From positions 4,588,001 to 4,652,000 of the forward strand of contig OZ244571.1 of NCBI GenBank assembly GCA_965217825.1: 64,000 nucleotides of DNA, in the 5' to 3' direction. Positions within the stretch are counted from its first letter, which is position 1, and the number at the start of each line of letters is the position of its first letter. The notes under the pieces were generated by a model. It saw nothing but the letters and a program-made list of their open reading frames with translations. It ran no database searches and was not told the DNA's origin. Below, piece by piece: positions 7,359 to 18,649 of this stretch. The position numbers were made by a program, and so were the translations under genes. This stretch comes from VXNE01 sp965217825 (GTDB lineage Bacteria > Pseudomonadota > Gammaproteobacteria > Pseudomonadales > Azotimanducaceae).

Positions 7359-8747
7359 ATGCCTTTCATCCCACACACCACAGCCGACATGGCATCCATG
7401 ATGGCGGTCGTCGGCGTCGCGGATATCGACGAACTATTCGACGAGATTCCGGTGAACCTGCTCAGTAGGGTTCCCAATAGGGTTCCCAGTAGGGATCAGG
7501 GCGACGGTGGTCATGCCGTGGGCATGTCGGAAATGGAAATGCTACGCCGCATGGAGGAACGCGCGCGCGCGGACGAGACCGGGCCGTGCTTCCTCGGTGC
7601 CGGCGCCTACGACCACCACATTCCGTCTGCGGTCTGGGACCTCGCCAGCCGGGGCGAGTTCATGACCGCCTATACGCCGTACCAGGCGGAAGCGAGCCAG
7701 GGAACGCTGCAACTGGTCTACGAGTTCCAGACCATGATGGCCGAATTGACGGGCATGGATGTTTGCAACGCGTCGGTGTACGACGGCGGCTCGGGACTCG
7801 CCGAAGCCATCCTGATGGCGGTTCGCGCGGGTGAGAGGCGGTCGAGAGGGAGGCCGGCGGGCGGAAGGCGGAGCGTGGCTCTGGCCGGTGCGGTGCATCC
7901 GCACTATGTCGCGGCAGCGCGCAACATTGTCCGCCACCAGGACATCGAGATCGTACAACTGCCGTACGGCGAGGACGGGTTGGCGGACGCGGCGCTGCTG
8001 AGCCAACTACCCGAGCCGCCCGCGGCGGTCGTCGCGCAGCAGCCCAACTTTTTCGGACTGCTGGAAAATGTCGACGCGGTGACGGACCAGGCGCACGAAT
8101 GCGGCGCGTTGACAATCGCCTGCGTCAACCCGTTGACCCTCGGCTTGCTCAAGCCGCCCGCCGACTGGGGTGCCAGCGGCGCGGATATCGTGTGCGGCGA
8201 CGGCCAACCACTCGGCATCCCGATGGCTTCCGGCGGGCCGTCTTTCGGTTTCATCTGCACGCGGCAATCGTTGGTGCGACAAATGCCGGGTCGTATTGTC
8301 GGCGGCACTCGGGACCTCGACGGCAAGCCCGGTTTCACGCTGACGCTGCAGGCGCGCGAACAGCACATCCGACGGGCCAAGGCCACCTCCAACATTTGCA
8401 CCAACCAGGGTTTGCTGGTGACCGCCGCTACCGTCTACATGAGCCTTCTCGGACCCGAAGGTTTGCGCAACGTCGCCGCCGCCTGCCACGCGCGAACGCG
8501 CGATCTTGTGGCCGCGCTGGACATGCCGCAGCGATTTGGCGCGCCATACTTTCACGAATGTGTCCTGCATCTGGCGCGACCGGCACAGGCGGTTGTCGAA
8601 GCATTGGCGGCGCGGGGCATATTGGGCGGACTTGCGCTTGGACCGTACTTCAGCGATCTCACCGACTGTCTCCTTGTATGTGCGACGGAAAAGCGCACGG
8701 CCAAGGACATCCGCCAGTTTGCCGATGCCTTGAAGAGTCTGTTGTGA
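7359..8747 (+). CDS. gcvPA: Glycine dehydrogenase (decarboxylating) subunit 1
   Basis: N-terminal half of the split PLP-dependent P protein, which works as a heterotetramer with GcvPB. 462 residues. The start at MPFIPHTTADMASMMA is the family N-terminus; the frame is open upstream to 7224 but there it only translates repeat copy C. Conserved parts include IDELFDEIP, CFLGAGAYDHHIPSAV, the TAYTPYQAEASQGTLQ block, NASVYDGGSGLAEA and GRIVGGTRDLDGKPGF. Two insertions look low-complexity: SRVPNRVPSRDQG, encoded by a 12-bp tandem repeat, and RRSRGRPAGGRRS. gcvPB starts 10 bp after its stop. Confidence 0.94.
   Translation: MPFIPHTTADMASMMAVVGVADIDELFDEIPVNLLSRVPNRVPSRDQGDGGHAVGMSEMEMLRRMEERARADETGPCFLGAGAYDHHIPSAVWDLASRGEFMTAYTPYQAEASQGTLQLVYEFQTMMAELTGMDVCNASVYDGGSGLAEAILMAVRAGERRSRGRPAGGRRSVALAGAVHPHYVAAARNIVRHQDIEIVQLPYGEDGLADAALLSQLPEPPAAVVAQQPNFFGLLENVDAVTDQAHECGALTIACVNPLTLGLLKPPADWGASGADIVCGDGQPLGIPMASGGPSFGFICTRQSLVRQMPGRIVGGTRDLDGKPGFTLTLQAREQHIRRAKATSNICTNQGLLVTAATVYMSLLGPEGLRNVAAACHARTRDLVAALDMPQRFGAPYFHECVLHLARPAQAVVEALAARGILGGLALGPYFSDLTDCLLVCATEKRTAKDIRQFADALKSLL
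7464..7499 (+). repeat. 12-bp tandem repeat inside gcvPA
   Basis: Three adjacent 12-bp units (AGTAGGGTTCCC, AATAGGGTTCCC, AGTAGGGATCAG) encode SRVP-NRVP-SRDQ in the linker after DELFDEIPVNLL. The unit is a multiple of three, so copy-number change would keep the frame. Confidence 0.7.
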
Positions 8748-8757
8748 AAGCCTCCTG

Positions 8758-10200
8758 ATGGAAACGATATTCGATCTCGCCCGAGCGGACCGGCGCGCCA
8801 GCGCCCAGGTTCCGCCGCCCGAATCCATCGAAGACCTGCCCCGGTCGGCGTTGCGGGAACGGCCTCCCGCGTTGCCGGAGGTTTCGGAGCTTCAGGCCGT
8901 GCGGCACTACACGCGCCTGTCGCGCCGCAATTTCTCCATCGATACGCAGTTCTATCCGCTCGGGTCGTGCACGATGAAGTACAACCCGAGGGGCGCGCAC
9001 CGGGCGGCAAGCGCCCGCGGCTTTCTGGACCGGCATCCCCTGGCCCCGCTGTCCGTAAGCCAAGGCTTCCTGGCGTGCCTCTACGATCTGCAGGAAATCC
9101 TAGAGGACGCGACGGGCATGCACCGCGTTTCGTTGACGCCCATGGCCGGCGCCCAGGGCGAATTCGCCGGCGTCGCCATGATCCGCGCATATCACGCCGC
9201 TCGTGGCGATACCCGACGCAACGAGATTCTCGTACCCACAACGGCGCACGGCACCAATCCCGCGACGGCCTCGATGTGCGGCTGCGTGGTGCGCGAGGTG
9301 GCGGTTGGTGATAACGGCGATGTGGATATAGAGGCCCTGGAGGCGGCGGTGGGGCCGGCGACAGCGGGACTCATGACCACCAATCCGTCCACTTGCGGCC
9401 TATTCGAACGGCGAATCGAGGAAATCGCCGCCATCGTTCACGACGCCGGCGGCTTGCTTTACTACGACGGCGCGAACCTGAATGCGGTCCTGGGCAAGGT
9501 GAAGCCGGCTGACATGGGTTTCGATGTCCTGCACCTGAACCTGCACAAGACCTTTGCCACGCCCCACGGTGGTGGCGGCCCCGGCTCGGGGCCGGTGGGA
9601 GCCGGGGAGGTGTTGGCACCCTACTTGCCAGGGCCGCTCGTAGAGAAGACGCCAAGCGGCTATCGATGGACACAACCCCCGCAAACCATCGGTCGGCTGT
9701 CCGCCTTCATGGGCAACGCGGGCATTCTCCTGCGCGCTTTGGCCTATGCCCTGATGCTCGGCGGCGACGGCATGCGCCGTGTGGGCGAGTTCGCGACGTT
9801 GAACGCCAACTACCTGGCCGCCAGGCTGCGGCACGCGGGTTTCGACATCGCCTACCCGGACCGGCGCGCCTGTCACGAGTTCATCGTGACGCTGGCCACA
9901 CAGAAACGCGAATTCGGCGTCTCCGCCATGGACTTCGCGAAGCGCCTGCTCGACTACGGCGTGCATGCGCCGACCACTTACTTTCCGCTGCTGGTGCCGG
10001 AGTGTTTTCTCATCGAACCCACCGAGACGGAGTCGAAGGAAGCGATAGACGCGTTCGTGGAAGCGATGACCAGTGTCCTCGCCGAAGCCGCTTCCAACCC
10101 GGAACTCGTCAAGTCGGCACCGCACAATCTGCCTGCCAAGCGTCTCGACGACGTGGAAGCGGCGCGCACGCTGAACCTGCGTTGGCGGCCCGAAAGGTAA
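8758..10200 (+). CDS. gcvPB: Glycine dehydrogenase (decarboxylating) subunit 2
   Basis: C-terminal half of the split P protein; binds PLP and decarboxylates glycine. The 480-residue product has FYPLGSCTMKYNPRG, the glycine-contacting TTNPSTCGLFE, YYDGANLNAVLGKVKPADMG and the PLP lysine in HLNLHKTFATPHGGG (Lys264). The C-terminal PTTYFPLLVPECFLIEPTET is also typical. The length matches the bacterial GcvPB family. It ends the pepP-ubiH-gcv gene string and converges with the DUF255 gene on the other strand, whose stop is 2 bp away. Confidence 0.95.
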   Translation: METIFDLARADRRASAQVPPPESIEDLPRSALRERPPALPEVSELQAVRHYTRLSRRNFSIDTQFYPLGSCTMKYNPRGAHRAASARGFLDRHPLAPLSVSQGFLACLYDLQEILEDATGMHRVSLTPMAGAQGEFAGVAMIRAYHAARGDTRRNEILVPTTAHGTNPATASMCGCVVREVAVGDNGDVDIEALEAAVGPATAGLMTTNPSTCGLFERRIEEIAAIVHDAGGLLYYDGANLNAVLGKVKPADMGFDVLHLNLHKTFATPHGGGGPGSGPVGAGEVLAPYLPGPLVEKTPSGYRWTQPPQTIGRLSAFMGNAGILLRALAYALMLGGDGMRRVGEFATLNANYLAARLRHAGFDIAYPDRRACHEFIVTLATQKREFGVSAMDFAKRLLDYGVHAPTTYFPLLVPECFLIEPTETESKEAIDAFVEAMTSVLAEAASNPELVKSAPHNLPAKRLDDVEAARTLNLRWRPER

Positions 10201-10201
10201 G

Positions 10202-12267
<2,066 letters not shown>

Positions 12268-12271
<4 letters not shown>

Positions 12272-12732
12272 TTCCACTCGATAATGCGCTTTGGCGGATC
12301 ATAGCTTAGCGGTCCCCGCTCCTGACTGCGGGGCTTCTCGAACCCGGCGAGCGTCAGCGCCTCATCGAGCGCGACTCCCGCATCAACGAGAGTCTTGACT
12401 GCTCGGCTCTGGCTCACCACGTCGCGCCCGCCAAGCGCAGCCGTCGACAGCGCTATCGCGGGATTGAGCTTGCGCAGCTGTTCTTCGACAACACGAACCA
12501 AAGGCTCGACCGTGGAACGCTGGAACCATCTGCTGGTCTCGCGCGTTGCGCCGCCACCCGCTCCGGCGGGATCGATCAGCGAGGGCGGGACGCCAAGCGC
12601 CGAATACGCGGCCATCGACAGCCTTTGGTGCAGTTTCACAATCTCCTCGGTCAGCGCTCCCGCCAATCCGACCGCGCGAGCGGGAACGCCGGAACCGACT
12701 GTCTCGCCCGGCAGCGGCCGTCGCGCGCTAAC
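12268..12732 (-). pseudogene. Phage portal-like protein, C-terminal remnant
   Basis: The open frame begins just after a TGA at 12733-12735 and has no good start codon; a TTG at 12664-12666 is the first candidate. The peptide contains SALGVPPSLIDPAG, GGATRETSRWFQ, EPLVRVVEEQLRKL and a DEALTLAGF-type tail. The order 'GVPP-L-D', 'ATRE-' and a downstream helical region resembles the C-terminal part of HK97-type phage portal proteins. No other phage genes are nearby, so this looks like a prophage or gene-transfer-agent relic. The family call is tentative and the truncation is clear. Confidence 0.5.
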
Positions 12733-12873
12733 TCAATCCGTGCTAGCTCTTGCCACCGTGAAGTCGTTCCTTAAGACAGCCGTTTTTTGTGTTTGTGGTG
12801 ACGTTCGTCACGCTCATCGTCGCTCCGCATTTCCTGTAGCGGTCGCGTTCAGCCTAGCGCCCGCGACACCTGC

Positions 12874-13041
12874 CTAGTGTTCCGTCAAGTCTAAAAATGC
12901 GAGTGTAGCTGCGAGGGATTTTTGGTTCCTGGCAAGGCGCGCCGACGCGGTGTGGCAGGCCCCACACAAGGAGGAGCAACGAAGTCCAGGGGCCAAAAAG
13001 ACCCGCAGATACCCGTAGATTTGGGCTTGACGGAGCACTAG
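12874..13041 (+). mobile_element. MITE copy 1 (168 bp, CTAG flanks)
   Basis: Miniature inverted-repeat element starting CTAGTGTTCCGTCAAG and ending CTTGACGGAGCACTAG. The arms continue inward (TGCGAGGGATTTTTGGTTCC against the complement of GGCCAAAAAGACCCGCA), so the whole unit is a long imperfect hairpin. It has no coding capacity. A nearly identical copy in inverted orientation lies at 36651-36817. CTAG at both ends behaves as a 4-bp target duplication, shown by the clean excision possible at copy 2. The rest of the 12733-13111 gap holds nothing I can identify. Confidence 0.88.
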
Positions 13042-13111
13042 TGGTGCGACAGGCTGGAGAGATCGCAGACGCCGCTCGCTAGAGAGCGTCCATCGGCGGT
13101 GATTCTGGTCG

Positions 13112-13333
13112 CTACGTAAGAGTTCCGGGCGGCAACTCGAAAAAGCGCTCTATGTCGCGGAGAACTCCGCTCGGGTATTCCGTCTTATCTCCGTGATATT
13201 TGATCGGATAGTGAACGTTGGTACCCGCGTGAGCGATCATGCGGTGACTGCCTTTTCCGCGATCAACAAAAACTTGAAAACGAGGATCGTGGTTGCACAG
13301 TTTTCTGATCAGTTCGCGATAGCTGCGGGTCAT
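13112..13333 (-). CDS. hicA: HicA-type mRNA interferase toxin
   Basis: A 73-residue protein of the HicA type II toxin family, which cleaves mRNA as a dsRNA-binding-fold ribonuclease. It has the N-terminal RELIRKLCNHDPRF, the diagnostic GKGSHRMIAH with catalytic His30, and a C-terminal LRDIERFFELP helix. The length is typical. Its start overlaps the stop of the upstream HicB-like gene by 4 nt, giving antitoxin-first order, the reverse of the classical hicAB order. Confidence 0.82.
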   Translation of the reverse strand: MTRSYRELIRKLCNHDPRFQVFVDRGKGSHRMIAHAGTNVHYPIKYHGDKTEYPSGVLRDIERFFELPPGTLT

Positions 13334-13743
13334 CCAGACAGCGCCGTGAATGCTTCTCCTGTTCTTCTCGGTCGTGGCAATGTCACGACTTTTTGAAGCA
13401 TTCTCGACGTTTGACGAACCGTCGAGGCGCGTCGCTTGCCATCTTCTTTGAAAGGCGATTCGTACTCTTCGATTCCAAGACCCGCCTTGGCTCGCTCCCT
13501 AATGGCCGTCGAGTACAAGTCCAGGTACTTTTGTTCGGTCGGCATGAAGATTTTGTCGATCGTTCCGTTTTCTAAGGCGAAAGTGATCTGCGCGCGGATC
13601 GCGCCTTTGAGATCGCGCAAAGCATCATCGAACGAAGCGCCGTATCCGCGCAGGCTCATTTCCAGCGCGATCGCGCACCACTGACCATCTTCGATCAGTC
13701 CGAGAACGCTGATATCTGGCATGGATGGCAAGGATTTTTGCAT
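13330..13743 (-). CDS. hicB: HicB-type antitoxin
   Basis: A 137-residue protein beginning with the partial RNase-H-like HicB fold: VLGLIEDGQWCAIALEMSLRG, GYGASFDDALRDLKGAI and AQITFALENG. The C-terminal part (EEYESPFKEDGKRRASTVRQ) is basic and does not show an obvious HTH or ribbon-helix-helix. It would neutralise HicA and repress its own promoter. It overlaps hicA by 4 nt, a translational coupling typical of TA pairs. Translation could begin at the first ATG (13743) or at Met8 (13722). Confidence 0.78.
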   Translation of the reverse strand: MQKSLPSMPDISVLGLIEDGQWCAIALEMSLRGYGASFDDALRDLKGAIRAQITFALENGTIDKIFMPTEQKYLDLYSTAIRERAKAGLGIEEYESPFKEDGKRRASTVRQTSRMLQKVVTLPRPRRTGEAFTALSG

Positions 13744-14010
13744 GTCGTATTCGGTCAGGCTCGTGCCAATGCAGGCTAGATTAGCATAGTGTCAACCCTA
13801 AACAAGCGATTGACGGTGGAGGTCCGATCCCATACCTCAGCGCTCGATTCGCGTGCAATAGTTGGACCAAGAAATAGCACGTCGGTGCCGGAACGCTGCC
13901 CGCAGCCTTCGCGGAACCTTTGTGTAAACGCAATCCTGCGCGTCGGGAAAAGCGCTTGTGCAGCAACGGCTTGTCGCAATGGCCCCGGTTTGTGTGGAAC
14001 AATCGACCGT

Positions 14011-14529
14011 ATGGAAAGGACGCGGGACAATATCGACGCGCACGGCTACCGGTCGAACGTCGGTATTGTCGTGGCCAATGATCGGGGACAGGTATTGTGG
14101 GCGCGTCGCGTCGGCGGTCACGACGCCTGGCAGTTTCCCCAGGGCGGCATCCTGCGCGATGAGTCACCCGAAACCGCGCTGTACCGGGAACTCTACGAGG
14201 AAGTCGGCGTCCGGCGCGGCAGCGTCGAGATCGTCGCCTCGACACAAGGCTGGTTGCGCTACCGTTTGCCGAAACGGTATCTGCACCGCAAGAGTCGGTC
14301 CACGTCCGCGCCCAGATTCGTCGGACAGAAACAAAAGTGGTTCCTGCTCCGCCTGCTCGGCGACGATTCGCTTGTGGATCTCGAATGTTCCCGCAAACCT
14401 GAGTTCGACCACTGGTCGTGGGTCAGCTACTGGTATCCGCTGACCAAGGTGGTCAGCTTCAAGCGGAACGTTTACCGGCGCGCGTTGCGCGAGTTCGCCC
14501 CATCACTGATTGTCGTCGACCAGCCGTGA
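14011..14529 (+). CDS. rppH: RNA pyrophosphohydrolase
   Basis: Nudix hydrolase that removes pyrophosphate from the 5' end of mRNA and starts its decay by RNase E. 172 residues. Family N-terminus DAHGYRSNVGIVVAND, then WQFPQGGI and the Nudix box GGILRDESPETALYRELYEE followed by VGV. The C-terminal KWFLLRLLGDDSLVDLE and PEFDHWSWVSYWYPL also match. The frame is open far upstream, but homology fixes the start at 14011. ptsP overlaps by 4 nt, the order seen in many gammaproteobacteria. The ~265 bp before it contains nothing recognisable. Confidence 0.94.
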   Translation: MERTRDNIDAHGYRSNVGIVVANDRGQVLWARRVGGHDAWQFPQGGILRDESPETALYRELYEEVGVRRGSVEIVASTQGWLRYRLPKRYLHRKSRSTSAPRFVGQKQKWFLLRLLGDDSLVDLECSRKPEFDHWSWVSYWYPLTKVVSFKRNVYRRALREFAPSLIVVDQP

Positions 14530-16817
14530 GCAACGGCGTACTCGAGGATCTCCGCGAAATCGTCCAGGACGTCAATGCGGCATCGAGTTTCCGGGCGGCG
14601 CTGAACACGATCGTCACCCGCGTGCGCGCCGCCATGGCGACTGAGTTGTGTTCGATCTACATCCTCGACCGAGGTACCGGCAAGTTTCAGTTTGCCGCCA
14701 ACCAGGGATCGAACGCGGATGCTGTGGGCCGCATCGCGGTCGGACCGGATGAAGGTCTGGTCGGGTTGGTGGCCGAGCGCGCCGAGCCGATCAATCTCGA
14801 CGACGCGCCGAGCCATCCGCGCTTCCTGCACCTGGAGGAAATGGGCGAAGAAGCGTTCCACGCGTTTCTTGGCGTACCCATCATTCATCGGCGTCGCGTG
14901 CTGGGCGTCCTCATCGTACGTCAACGAGAGAGGCGCAGATTTGACGAGGACGACGAAGCCTTTCTCATTACCCTGGCGGCGCAGCTCGCGGCAGTCGTCG
15001 CCCACGCGGAGGCGGCCGGCGACATCGAGGCGCTGGCCAAGCCGACGGCAGAACAGATGGATACGCGCTTCGTCGGCGTGTCCGGCGCCCCCGGCATCGC
15101 CATCGGCACCGCCGTGGTCCTGCATCCCGGCACCGCCCTCGAGACCGTGCCTGACAAGGCGGCGGAGGACATCGCCGCCGAACTCGAGATGCTCGACCGC
15201 GCCGTCGCGCATGTGCGCGACGACATCGAACACGCGAGTCGACAACTCTCGGCGCTGCCGGAGGAGGAACGCGCCCTGTTCGACGCATATCTCGGGATGC
15301 TCGACGACGACGCGCTGGCGGAGGAGATCCGGGAACGTATCCTCGAGGGAGAGTGGGCGCAGGGCGCTCTCAAGCAGGTCATCCTGGAGCATACCCGCGC
15401 GTTCGAGGAGATGCGGGACTCTTACCTTCGCGAGCGCGCGGCCGACGTGCGCGAATTGGGTCAGCGGGTGCTCCGCTACCTGCGGGACATCCGCCAACGC
15501 AAGATTGACTTCCCGGAAAACACGGTGCTTGTGGGGGACCAGGTCACGGCGGCGATGCTCGCCGACATACCGGTGGGACGATTGCGCGGCATCGTCTCGC
15601 TGAAAGGCTCGGCCAACTCGCACGTGGCCATCCTGGCGCGCGCGCTCGACGTGCCGGCGGTCATGGGCGCGGTGGATGTCCCGCTCTACGGAGTCGAACA
15701 GAACACGCTGATCGTGGACGGATTCTACGGCCAGGTCGTGGCGAATCCATCGCGTTCGGTCATTGAGCACTACGCCGCATTGATGGAAGAAGAACGTGAG
15801 TTCGCGGAGGAACTCGAAGAATTGCGAGACCTTCCCTGCACCACCCGAGACGGCCAACGGATAGCGCTGTGGGTGAACATCGGTTTGGTGGGCGACATCA
15901 CTCGGTCCCTCGATCGCGGAGCGGAGGGGATCGGCCTGTTCCGCACGGAAGTGCCGTTCATGACCGAGGACCGTTTCCCCACCGAGGAGGAACAGCGCGT
16001 CGTCTATCGCGAGCACATGGAAGCTTTCGATCCGCGCCCGGTCACGATGCGATCCCTGGATATCGGCGGCGACAAGTCACTGTCGTACTTTCCCATCTCC
16101 GAAGAGAATCCCTTTCTCGGCTGGCGCGGCATCCGCGTAACACTCGATCACCCGGAGATCTTCATGTCGCAAGTGCGCGCCATGATCAAGGCCAACGCCG
16201 GACTCGACGGCATCTTGCGCATCATGCTGCCGATGGTAAGCAGCATGTCCGAAGTGCGCGAGGCGCAGAGATTGGTACGCCGCGCGCACCGTGAAGTGAC
16301 GGAAGAAGGCTACGACGTGAAACGGCCCCTCACCGGCGTCATGATCGAAGTGCCCGCCGCCGTCTACCAGGCGCGACGAATCGCCAGAGAGGTGGACTTT
16401 CTCGCTGTCGGCTCGAACGACCTCACGCAGTACATGCTCGCGGTCGACAGGAACAACCCGCAGGTCGCGTCCCTGTATCGGGAAGTGCATCCGGCGGTGC
16501 TGCGGGCGCTCAGGGAAGTGTCGAAGGCGGCTCACGCCGAACGCAAGGGCGTTGGCATCTGCGGCGAACTCGCCGGTACGCCGGAAGGTGCCGTGCTATG
16601 CGTTGCCATGGGCTACGACGTGCTGTCGATGAACGCCACCCATCTGCCGAAGGTGAAGTGGGTGATCCGCCACGTGTCCGTACGCGACTGTCGCCGTATC
16701 CTGGCGCGGGCGCTGCGCATGGACGACGCCGACGAAATACTGCGCTTCATCCGCGCCGAAATGGTGCGCAGCGGCCTCGGCCGGGTCGTGCCGCACTACG
16801 AGCTGCCGGAGGGCTAG
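14526..16817 (+). CDS. ptsP: Phosphoenolpyruvate-protein phosphotransferase PtsP (EI-Ntr)
   Basis: First enzyme of the nitrogen-related phosphotransfer chain; takes phosphate from PEP and passes it to NPr. The 763 residues comprise an N-terminal GAF domain (about 15-160, with STCSIYILDR-like ELCSIYILDRGTGKF), the PEP-utiliser N-terminal and mobile domains with phospho-histidine motif GSANSHVAILARAL, and the TIM barrel with GIGLFRTEVPFM and the C-terminal GICGELAGTPE. I chose the GTG at 14526, which overlaps the rppH stop; homology begins there (VSNGVLEDLREIV). Confidence 0.94.
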   Translation: MSNGVLEDLREIVQDVNAASSFRAALNTIVTRVRAAMATELCSIYILDRGTGKFQFAANQGSNADAVGRIAVGPDEGLVGLVAERAEPINLDDAPSHPRFLHLEEMGEEAFHAFLGVPIIHRRRVLGVLIVRQRERRRFDEDDEAFLITLAAQLAAVVAHAEAAGDIEALAKPTAEQMDTRFVGVSGAPGIAIGTAVVLHPGTALETVPDKAAEDIAAELEMLDRAVAHVRDDIEHASRQLSALPEEERALFDAYLGMLDDDALAEEIRERILEGEWAQGALKQVILEHTRAFEEMRDSYLRERAADVRELGQRVLRYLRDIRQRKIDFPENTVLVGDQVTAAMLADIPVGRLRGIVSLKGSANSHVAILARALDVPAVMGAVDVPLYGVEQNTLIVDGFYGQVVANPSRSVIEHYAALMEEEREFAEELEELRDLPCTTRDGQRIALWVNIGLVGDITRSLDRGAEGIGLFRTEVPFMTEDRFPTEEEQRVVYREHMEAFDPRPVTMRSLDIGGDKSLSYFPISEENPFLGWRGIRVTLDHPEIFMSQVRAMIKANAGLDGILRIMLPMVSSMSEVREAQRLVRRAHREVTEEGYDVKRPLTGVMIEVPAAVYQARRIAREVDFLAVGSNDLTQYMLAVDRNNPQVASLYREVHPAVLRALREVSKAAHAERKGVGICGELAGTPEGAVLCVAMGYDVLSMNATHLPKVKWVIRHVSVRDCRRILARALRMDDADEILRFIRAEMVRSGLGRVVPHYELPEG

Positions 16818-16956
16818 TGGCCGTCGCCCTGATGGGCGCGCCGTGTTTCGCCTCAACGCGGGAGTTGACATCTGGCCCGAGGATGCGGTCTATCCCGGCC
16901 CGTACCGGGCGACCCAAACCATTTCGTACACAATTGAACCGTTGGAGCAAAGACTC

Positions 16957-17499
16957 GTGCAAAGACACGCTATCCCATGTTCATTTGCGGTGCTTGCGAT
17001 GCTCGCGGCGGCCGAGCCCTCCGAGCCGGCGCCGGAATGCCCGAAGGACGGTTCCGGGGTTGTCGTCAAGGCAGTACAGTTCAGCGAAGGCCCGCCCTCC
17101 TATACCTTTATGGTGACGAACAACGGAACGAAACCAATCTACCTCGTCAGTCTCGGAGGGGGCGAGGATACGTTTATCGAGGTTTCCTTCGAAGCCGTGC
17201 CGACAAACGTCGGATCGCCGGGGGGCTGGAACGGCATGCACGTATTTGGGCAGGATCCGCGGCGTCCGGAAGCGCATTCGCCTTCTCTGATCTCGTATCT
17301 ATGGAACACGGAGGACCCGAAGGCGCGGATTCAACCCGGCCAGTCGCTCTCCGGGTTCTCCTTGCAATTGCCTGCTCCGAGGAAGGATCCACCGGGCAAC
17401 AAGCGACGCCCGGTATATCCCGATTTGTCGGATGTTTCTTTTCAGGTCTATGCATACGGGGCGCGATGTCCCGCCATTGGCATTGTTGAGTTGGACTGA
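16957..17499 (+). CDS. Secreted hypothetical protein
   Basis: About 180 residues with an N-terminal signal-like stretch (RHAIPCSFAVLAMLAAAEPS) followed by a mature part rich in beta-type sequence: SYTFMVTNNGTKPIYLVSL, then VSFEAVPTNVGSPGGW and a C-terminal SFQVYAYGARCPAIGIVELD. I do not recognise a family. The GTG at 16957 was preferred because GGAG lies about 9 nt upstream and the signal peptide then begins at residue 2; the ATG at 16843 would add 38 unlikely residues. It stands alone between ptsP and the SDR gene. Confidence 0.6.
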   Translation: MQRHAIPCSFAVLAMLAAAEPSEPAPECPKDGSGVVVKAVQFSEGPPSYTFMVTNNGTKPIYLVSLGGGEDTFIEVSFEAVPTNVGSPGGWNGMHVFGQDPRRPEAHSPSLISYLWNTEDPKARIQPGQSLSGFSLQLPAPRKDPPGNKRRPVYPDLSDVSFQVYAYGARCPAIGIVELD

Positions 17500-17683
17500 G
17501 GTTCGGATGCCGGCGATGTTCGCGGACGCCCCGCGCGGTTTCGTAGTCATTGCCCATGCGCGGACGTAGTTTGAGGGAAAGGCCGTCAGCCCAATCTCCA
17601 ATTGCGGAAGAGCGCCCGCGATCCCTTGGGGAAGGTCTGAACAACCTAAGTTGCCCACCTATCAGTCTTCGGACCTGTAGCCC

Positions 17684-18493
17684 TCAGTCTTGCGGCGGAT
17701 TGTTGTTGAACATCCACGTGCGCCCGCCGTCCACCACCAGGTCGTGGGCATTGACGTAGCTGCCGGCATCGCTCGCGAGAAACAGCGCAGCCTCGGCGAT
17801 GTCATGTGACACGCCGCTACGGGGCAGGGGGGTCGCCTTGGCCAGGTTGTCCTGCAGCCTCCGCATCTTGTCCGCGTTGTCCTCGTCGCTCAGCGTGTTG
17901 GCGCGTGCGGAACCGCCCCAGAAAATCGGTGTGGCGATCGCACCCGGCGAAATCGCGTTGACGCGGATACGGTACGGTCCCAGTTCAACGCCCGCCAGAC
18001 GCGTGCAATGCGTGACGGCGGCCTTCAGCGTTGAATACAGGATGTTGCCCTGGCGGTAACGCAATCCCGCGATGCTGGAGTTGTTGATGATCGAGCCGCC
18101 GCCAGCCGCCTTCATCGGTTCGATGGCGTAGCGAATGCCAAGCATGACGCTGGACAGGAGCACGCGGCAACCGTGTTCTATCTCGGCCGCCGTGATCGTC
18201 GATATTTCCGTCTGCACGGACGCCCCCGCATTGTTGAACAGCACGTCGAGCTTGCCGAAACGGTCCACTGCGGCGTCGATGGAGGCCTTGATGTCTTCCT
18301 CGCGGGTCACGTCCGCATAAAAGTAGACGGCATTCTCCCCGAGTCTTTCGGCCAGGGCCGCCCCCTTGTCGCGCGAGCGCCCGGTTAGCACGACCCGCGC
18401 CCCTTCCGCCACGAAAAGCTCGACGGTCGACTCGCCGATGCCGCTGGTCCCGCCCGTGACAACCGCCACCTTGCCTTCCAATCGCCCGCTCAT
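17684..18493 (-). CDS. SDR family oxidoreductase
   Basis: Short-chain dehydrogenase/reductase of 269 residues with NAD(P)-binding VVTGGTSGIGEST (residues 11-23), FNNAGASVQ, the catalytic serine region IINNSSIAG and the active-site YSTLK (Tyr-x-x-x-Lys). C-terminal LASDAGSYVNAHDLVVDGG is typical of the cyclohexanol/3-ketoacyl reductase-like group. The start at 18493 (MSGRLEGKVAVV) is set by homology. The substrate cannot be told. It diverges from the AbrB-type gene. Confidence 0.9.
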   Translation of the reverse strand: MSGRLEGKVAVVTGGTSGIGESTVELFVAEGARVVLTGRSRDKGAALAERLGENAVYFYADVTREEDIKASIDAAVDRFGKLDVLFNNAGASVQTEISTITAAEIEHGCRVLLSSVMLGIRYAIEPMKAAGGGSIINNSSIAGLRYRQGNILYSTLKAAVTHCTRLAGVELGPYRIRVNAISPGAIATPIFWGGSARANTLSDEDNADKMRRLQDNLAKATPLPRSGVSHDIAEAALFLASDAGSYVNAHDLVVDGGRTWMFNNNPPQD

Positions 18494-18649
18494 CCAATCC
18501 TCCGTTTGCTGCGAACGAAGGATCGTAGCATCGACACGGTCCCGCAGTGGCGCCAAGTCTCTCCGGGTTCCGAAGGAGCGTCACCAATTCGAGGTTTGGA
18601 ATGCCCGGTAATACACTTCGACAATGTCAATCGCAAAGCGGGACCGTTG

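Noticed and set aside
7463..7500. CRISPR-like short repeats
   Set aside because: Only three 12-bp units without spacers, in frame within gcvPA. No CRISPR array or cas gene was seen in the window.
14472..16016. 514-codon frame antisense to ptsP
   Set aside because: Shadow of a conserved gene; no start context or family motif.
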